Below are positions 57,451 to 64,000 of a DNA stretch of 64,000 bases, piece by piece (the stretch's first letter is position 1; each line of letters starts with the position of its first letter). The stretch is from NCBI RefSeq assembly GCF_030272615.1, contig NC_081409.1, positions 879,503,220 through 879,567,219 on the forward strand, read 5' to 3'. The notes under the pieces are model-generated. The model was not told where the DNA came from. It made no database searches and saw only the letters and a list, made by a program, of their open reading frames with translations. A program made the translations under genes and the position numbers. The DNA is from Cryptomeria japonica. Lineage: Eukaryota > Streptophyta > Pinopsida > Cupressales > Cupressaceae.

Positions 57451-58362
57451 TGAGGAGGATTCACCAACAATGTTACCTATAATAACTCTCAAACCGTTCT
57501 CATTGCTTGTGGTAATTGTGGGGATATTTCTCTGGACTGTGGTATACCTGAGCACCTCCCAGATGCTTGTGAGAACACAAAGATCACCTACACTCTCCAG
57601 CAAGTGCCACACATGCTCTAGCAGTGGTGTAGAGCACTCATCACAGGAACAAACACTTATGCAGTAACTGTAGTCATCCAAACACTGAGGTTTCTACCAT
57701 GGCTTCAGTAGCATCTGGTACACCTCTAGGATGAACAACAGTGCCCAACTAACATAGATTCTTATTGCTTTGTTCCATGCATCACTCTGGAAATTTCAGA
57801 CAATGTGATTGGCATGGCAACAAAGGTGGCACACCCAAGGCTCACAGTATGCCAAGTCATGTGCTAGCTCATCAGGGACATGTCAGCAATTGGTTTAGAT
57901 ATGCAAGCATTGAAGGATGAGGAGTTGAACAAGGGAACAGTTTTACTTCCATAGGAGATAGATCAACTTCCCAGCGACTCTTTGTATCCATGGCATGAAT
58001 CTATGTATGCACATATTTGTAACATAATTTAGCTTGAATTTAATCGAATAAGCAGAGAGATGGTTAGAATAAAAGATAGCAGTCATATGCCTTTCTAAGG
58101 GCATGCCACGTACATAACATACAGCTATTTTGATTTTATATCTGTCTTGCACTATTCTATATCTCTGTCTTACACTATTCTATCACAGTATTACTATTCT
58201 ATATCTCTGTCTTACAATATTCTATCTTGCATAAGCTTTTGATTTTACTGTTTTGATTATATATCTGTGTCTTACAGTATTCTATCTTGCATAATGTTTT
58301 GCATACGTACTTCATCTAGATCCTTATCTACACATTTGTCTATTGGGATTCAGCTTGTGCCT
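57451..58362 (+). repeat. Old LTR segment, copy 2
   Basis: Matches 36391-36705 joined to 55585-56085. It is about 100 bp longer, mostly because of a TCTATATCTCTGTCTTAC repeat (58132-58298). Together with copy 1 it could be the LTR pair of one old element whose interior is 56094-57450. Confidence 0.6.
58132..58298. repeat. Irregular repeat of ATATCTCTGTCTTAC(A)TATTCT
   Basis: Four to five imperfect copies, 30-50 bp apart, absent from the matching part of copy 1. Confidence 0.7.
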
Positions 58363-59310
58363 GAGATCATCAATACAACCTAAGAGTGAGAATTTTACCC
58401 TATCAACATTTTTTTAGATAATATGGTTATAATGTGGGGTGCTGGTTTGAATTTTATTTTGAACTCTGGCTATTAATGTATGTCTCCTCTTGTAGAATTT
58501 ATGTGCAGCCAAAGTAGAACTTGGGCTTCTTAATAAGGGTTCGACCCTTGAGCCTCACCAGCACAAAATAAAAAATCATTAACAGCTCCTCTGTACAGAA
58601 AAACATAATTTTCTAATATTATATGTTTTGAATACTAAAATGTAACCTTACATTCCCTTTTTCATGGTCATCAGAAGATATTTCTTTTGGACAGCTTCAA
58701 GCAAAGTTACAGTACCTAGTACTCAATTCATACATCAAGAGGCAGGTCACTCATGAACCATGCATAATCAAAATACCCATGATGAGCATTCTTAGAAATA
58801 ACAAGCACCACTAGTGGCAAGCACCTACCTTGAATTAGCGCTGCTTTAAATTTAGACAATATGCAATGAGATTTAGCATTTGCTATATATCATTTGGTTT
58901 GGTGAGTGTACAACGAAAACCAATTCATAAATTGACAAAAGTTTGTGGACAAACATTTGAATGGTCTGCATTTGGTGTACATGCACTCCAAGCTCTGTGG
59001 AATGCCTATACTTTGTCTTGTTATTCGAGCCCCTTTAGGGAACGGCAAACTATTAAGCTGTGACAACTTATATGTTGATACACACCATTGCCACCCTCTA
59101 TTTGTACAATAGATACTATTAAGATTCTTTTGATTTTTTTTGGTTCAATGCTCCAATTTGAGATTCTAAGCAATAAAAAAAATTAGTACTGCTAATTTAT
59201 TAAAAACAGCAATTTCTTTTGTAAGAACAAATATTTTTTGAAGCAAAATTCTATAAAGCAGAGAACTAGATTAAATGCACTTGGAGGCCATGGATGCTAT
59301 TTGAAAAATG
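58363..59310. other. No recognised gene
   Basis: A 65-codon frame at 58866-59063 is weakly protein-like but has no known motif, so I do not call it. The rest shows nothing. Confidence 0.4.
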
Positions 59311-60818
59311 TGTTATTGTGAGGATCTGGTTATTACTGAGAGGGGGGGGGGGGTAATCAGTAATAACAATAAACTGCAATCTTTCACCAATCTGAAAACG
59401 CTTCTCAAAAACAGTTCATAACTAGTACCGGTAACTACTCAAACAAACACATACGGCAGATTTACCAAACTACTCATTCATGTGTTCATCAACATATAAG
59501 CAATGTAATGATATCAAATCCACACATAAACAAATCAACCACCATATGAACACTGAGATTTTTCACGTGGAAACCCAAATGGGAAAAACCACAGTGGGAA
59601 TTGGTACCCACAAAATTTGCACTCTTTCGGAATGCGCCCTGTTAAAGGCCTAGCCTGGTTAGGAGCTTTACAATAATGCTTGGTTAAGAGCAGACCTTGT
59701 TAGGAGTCACCCGGTGAAGGGATTTTAACCTCAGCTCTGTTAGGAGCTTTGCCCTGTTAGGAGTAACCTTGCTAAAGGATTTAAACCCAAATTAATGAGC
59801 CACCCGGTTAAGGGATTTACAACATCAGGCCTGTTAGGACCTACCCGGTTAAGGGATTTTAATACTACTGCAATTGTTAGGGAACAACAGATAAATGATC
59901 TGATCAATGCACTTTCTGCTTGCTAGTATAGATCCATTTCAGCTCCAATCTGCTTCACACATGCAGACATCTCAATCTAGTTCGGCACACTCTTCTTCTC
60001 TGATCACCGACACACTAAACCTTCTCAAACTTGACCTAAATACACTTTACAATTAGGTCGGTTACATAACCCTAACTTACAATGAATTTACATCATAGAT
60101 CATATCAGATCATTACAAATCATTACAGTTCATCATATAGATCATTACAACAAATTTCAAGACAATTACAGCCATTGAATGATCATAACACATCACTGCA
60201 CATCAATTTGATAAGTTGTCAAACCCTTAACACATTTTGCTAAGCACTTCACTGTTTCCCAAGAAATTTGCTCCTTGATCATGCTCAAATAACATCTTAT
60301 CCATTCTCACGGATTTTGACATGTCACCACTAAGATAAGATCATGAAAAGATCCACCGCCAAACCATAAACATCACCAGTTAAAAATCTTGTTACTGGTT
60401 CTCAAACCCTACATTGAATATACAACAGTCAATTACAAACATGATGCGGTACCTGTCATAGACTCATTATAATGTCATAAGCATACATTTCAAACCGCAA
60501 CATCTAACTCAACACGGATCTCTACCTCAACCATCTCCTTCACTCTTCTTGCTTACTGGTTCACTGTCAACTTAGCAGTTTTGCTGTCCAACTCAATTCA
60601 TTACCGGTTAGGCTTAGATAACTTAGATGACATACCAAACATAAACAAACATGGTTGCCATCAATGACAACACAAATAACTTATCATAAAGCATCATATC
60701 ACAATTATATCATCACCAATAGTCCATCAATATATCATCACCAACAGTCCATCAATATATCATCAACATCCTTTACCGGTACATCATCATCACCATCAGT
60801 TATGCCAACATGCCAACA
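59311..60818. mobile_element. Solo LTR, 1508 bp (family of 1437-2983)
   Basis: Starts TGTTATTGTG, ends TGCCAACA, with an exact AAATG duplication (59306-59310 and 60819-60823). It shares the G run, the GTGG...CCAC core (59567-59592) and the CGGTTAAGGGATTT / GTTAGGAGC motifs with 1437-2983. Confidence 0.8.
59329..59367. repeat. 11-bp perfect inverted repeat around G12
   Basis: GTTATTACTGA (59329-59339) and TCAGTAATAAC (59357-59367) flank AG and twelve consecutive G residues (59342-59353) inside the solo LTR. Confidence 0.85.
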
Positions 60819-61022
60819 AAATGATGCTATTTCCATTTTGTACAAAGAAAGAGGAGTTCTGAAAAATAATGTGACTTTGGACTGCTACGGTGGTCCACAT
60901 TGATTCTACTGCTATTAGTTGTTTGTGCTTCCAAAATTAAGAACTACTTTATCAGACAGGATGTTGGCTCATTCTCTTACAATGTTCTCATATCTAGTGT
61001 CTCTTGAACTCATCAGATATAA

Positions 61023-61221
61023 TTTGAGGCAACCAAGGATCTCTATGATGGCACTGCAGCAGACAATGAGACAATTATTCAAGAAACTTTTGACCCGACA
61101 AGAGGGCCTGCAGTGGAATTTCATGTTAGTCCACTTCCCGGTTTTGTTAATATGGGTAAAAGTGTGGGTACCAGAACCATCCATATGCTTGTAGTTGAAT
61201 GGGATACTCACATCGTTGAAG
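61023..61221 (+). CDS. Exon-like open segment, unidentified
   Basis: From after a stop at 61020 the frame stays open for about 80 codons with clearly protein-like composition, including ETFDPTRGPAVEFHVSPLPG and a Met-Leu-Val-Val-Glu-Trp stretch. A donor GAAG/GTAAAC follows at about 61227; an acceptor-like AG lies in CAACCAAG or TTTGAG at the left. The overlapping frame from 60919 is longer but less protein-like. I do not recognise the family; it could be a host exon or a pseudogene piece. Confidence 0.35.
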
Positions 61222-61679
61222 AGGAAGGTAAACATATGCAGACACTCTGGGTGATAAGACAATAAGTCCAAAATACTCTAGTCCTCTTGAACAATACATT
61301 TTGGATTTGGTTTCTGGGTACGAGAGCTACCTCTCCAGTTAAAATTTGCACCTGAATGGATCTTCCACAAAAAGCCTGACAGCATGCAAACATAGAGAAT
61401 AAATCAATACTATCAACTTCTCAGAGGATCAAAAGCAAGAACTTATATAGTCGGATATCACTTTGAAAATAAATCACAGTAAAAATCTTTACTCCAAAAA
61501 ATGTTTGGACTACACAAACGTACCATATTCTTTAAGAAAATCCTGTAACTTGTTCCACATTTGGTTAAGATATGCCATCAGTAAACATACTTGCAGATTT
61601 TAGAACGCCAAATTTATGTGGCAGATTTCCTTTAAATGGAACGTTTGTACCCAAAAAAGCTCACAAGTGATTTTACAAG

Positions 61680-62064
61680 TGGACAAATAGTCTGTTTAAC
61701 AGGCATAGTTAATAGAATAACTGGAAAAACAATATATCTTCTGCTTTACTGGAATTACTTTTCAAAACTCCTTGAAAATAAAATGATATCAAAATATGCA
61801 TGATTTTTTTTTTTCCTCAAATGAATTATTACCAACTCTTACATTTGCTTGCTTTCAATGGATATAATACGACTGGATAAATAGAATGCTTAACAGGGCA
61901 TAATTAATAGTATAACTGGAAAAACAATATCTTCTGCTTCAGTGGCATTACACTTAAAGCGTCCTTAAAAAAATAATAATAACAAGATATGCATGCTTTG
62001 TTTTCCTCAAAATGAGCTGTCACCAACTGTGACATTTGCTCACTTTCCATGGATATAACCTGCA
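61680..62064. repeat. Two-copy tandem duplication, about 194 bp
   Basis: GGACAAATAG...TTAACAGGCATAGTTAATAG at 61680 and its near copy at 61874, through ATGGATATAA at 61858 and 62050. Offsets are 191-194 bp. Confidence 0.75.
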
Positions 62065-64000
62065 TAAAGTATTTTTTTTTTTTTATTGAATATCATGAGC
62101 ATTGTAAGTTACCTGGTACTGGTTCAGGTTCGGGTTCAAGGGTTCAGTCAAAATGTTTTTGGGTTTGGGTTTGTCGATACAAAAGCATATAAAAATCAGA
62201 AATATATATTTATACATATTTGCAGCAGTAATTAGGTTCAAAATACACTACCATATTAATAGTCAAATATTAGTCAAACTTGAATGTCATGATATATATT
62301 CAACTAAAAAAATAATAATATCAAGTATGGAAGCAGCCAGTGATAGGTTTTCAGCATTCAAGAATTCTTGGGAAAGTTTATAGAATCTGACACACGATAG
62401 AATCTTGGTAAGGGGTTTGCATCAGATTAAGCAGGGGCATGAATCCGGCCTGATATATAGTCGTGCATTTCCATTGAACTATGGTTCTTTAATAGAGATT
62501 CTATCCTAAAATACTTTTAACAGGTGATTTGAAGGAATCCCTTATACCAAAATCTAATTTTGGGATTACGGTGAATCCTCAACATCCAGTCATCACCAAG
62601 TAATTTTTTGTTTACAGCAGCTCAAATAGATTATGAGTGGCTCTGTCTAGAGTATTGTTTGGGATATGTATTGTTGGGATTGTCTTTGACACCTGGACAG
62701 TGAGATTTCTCAGCAGACGCTTTCAACCTGTATCCCCAGGACACAAAAGCTTTCTATATTAGCCAGAGCATCCATTCGCATGACAAGAGTGATCTTCTTA
62801 ATTAGTGTGTTTGCAATCCTCTCCAGTTTCCTTAGCACGTGATTGAAAGCCTCCAAATTCTCCTTGGGTTTGTCAGGGACAGACACAGGCTGTGGGGGGA
62901 CCCTGTCTGAACCCACAGGGGACTGGATCTGGACCCCGAAACTGGGCTGTCTAAGGGCTGGACCCTAACTTAGTTAGCATCAACATGAGATCAATACAAG
63001 CTCTAGCGAACACTTAGCAGTTAGCAGAGATTAATAAATTCTCTATACAAGAAAACACACTAGAAATCACTTATGGAAGGCCAAGAGTGACTACTTAGAA
63101 ATCCATTTTATTTAGAAACCACATCCACGTGAGAAGTCAAGTATGAAAGACCAAGAGTCAACTTAGAATTCCACATTAGATATCCCAATGTGAATACGAA
63201 GTTGGGTCTCCACAATGAAAACGCAACATCTTAATCAATTAAGCTCAATCCCTTGGACTGCATAAAGTTACAAATAGTGTATCAATCTTAAAGCCTAACA
63301 GCAACAAATGGTTATTATTATATACCTTGTTGAAGCTTATGTTTTCATCCACATGAATGTTTGCAATGTCTCTCAGAAATACACAATCGTCACAAACCTG
63401 TGTTAGAAGCATTTGCATTTGTCATTGATGTTAAGTCCAATCAGATTTATTAATGTCAAAAAAATTTGCAGCAATTCTGAAACCCCAGTTTGGTGAATAC
63501 TCATGAATACACATATCTGTCTGTCTAAATTTGCAGAATTTCTTTTCTATGAAACCCTAGTTTGGTTTTTACAGAATGCATATATCTGTGTCTCGAATGG
63601 TAGCATTACAATCTTCAGACAGTGAGGCAGTGACAGTGTGTTGGATCTGCAGACATCACTGCTATGTTTGCATTAATATAATAATATAATGAAGAACAGT
63701 AAACTGATATGCACTATAATGTCTTCTTGATTTCAGAATATCATTGGTATCAAGCACACACAGACATAGTGATGATCAGAAGTTACCATTGTTTTCTTCT
63801 GCATTTATGAGGTGTTCCAACCAACGAATTGGATTTATCATGTTTAGAAGACAGAACTATGTTTCTGTGGAGTTCACAGGCTACATAATGAACACTGGAT
63901 CTTTCAAAAACTGTTTAAGTTTGGTTGAAGATTGGTTGGTTCAGTTCTTTCAAAATCTTTTTAAGATTGGTTGGTTCAGTTACAACCGTAATATGTTACC
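62065..64000. other. Unassigned sequence, minor repeats
   Basis: A 68-codon minus frame at 62710-62916 has a Gag-like feel (Glu-Asn-Leu-Glu-Ala-Phe...Leu-Arg-Lys-Leu-Glu-Arg-Ile) but is too short to call. GAAACCCNAGTTTGGT with a following CATATATCTGT recurs at about 63479 and 63551. Otherwise nothing is recognised. Confidence 0.35.

Noticed and set aside
36391-58362. Calling 36391-58362 one complete copia element with two LTRs
   Set aside because: The two segments match and a primer site follows the first, but I found no clean termini, duplication or pol region, so only the repeat relation is reported.
58866-59063. 65-codon frame as a host exon
   Set aside because: Weakly protein-like, with no splice signals, no known motif and no support from neighbours.

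Overview
The window looks like nuclear DNA from a seed plant with a very large genome, most likely a conifer or related gymnosperm. It is almost entirely nested LTR-type retroelements, with one short GT-AG exon that resembles a plant mitochondrial ribosomal protein (mL41 / MRP-L27 family) and no complete host gene. I saw no reverse transcriptase, integrase or RNase H motif on either strand, so every element here looks non-autonomous or is a solo LTR. All coordinates, duplications and spacings were read by eye.

The main content is a family of seven large units, called A-D, E, F and H here. Each starts TGTTG or TATTG, ends CAACA, and has one copy of each end. Six have an exact 5-bp target-site duplication (TSD): A 7035-11564, B 11993-16403, D 25452-34539 (interrupted), E 29097-34395 (minus), F 36706-55579 (interrupted) and H 41770-46024. 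C, about 7033-20135, is interrupted by A and B and has only a degenerate TSD. About 0.84-0.89 kb before the 3' end every unit has the same perfect 18-bp palindrome made of two opposed telo-boxes, then a TATA box; F also has AATAAA. This fits giant LTRs of 3.8-8.4 kb, all solo. Five units (A, B, E, F, H) have a second, internal TATA box followed by a leader with a GT-AG intron of about 200-236 bp. In F this leads into a 3.2-kb coding region with one frameshift; A, B, E and H have lost it.

In the same slot between the 5' end and the internal promoter, five units carry 12-17 copies of a 33-bp imperfect palindrome (73 in all). Centre spacing is strikingly bimodal: about 166 bp or about 176-177 bp, with occasional tight pairs at 34-43 bp. 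Arm sequences differ between units by paired changes that keep the stem. C and D have unrelated short repeats in the same slot. This is the strongest candidate for an undescribed system.

Layout: 1-7030 holds a 1.5-kb solo LTR, a 220-bp solo LTR, the mL41-like exon and a small gag-only LTR element. 7033-20135 is C containing A and B. 21432-23269 is a small LTR element containing a 353-bp TRIM. 25452-34539 is D, which carries a plastid-like trnM-CAU and is interrupted by E. 34879-36097 is a 1.2-kb solo LTR. 36391-56093 is an old copia-like LTR segment split by F; F is split by G (39147-49597, a full-length LTR element with one large ORF), and G by H. 57451-58362 is a second copy of the old segment. 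59311-60818 is a second 1.5-kb solo LTR, and 61023-61221 an unidentified exon-like segment.
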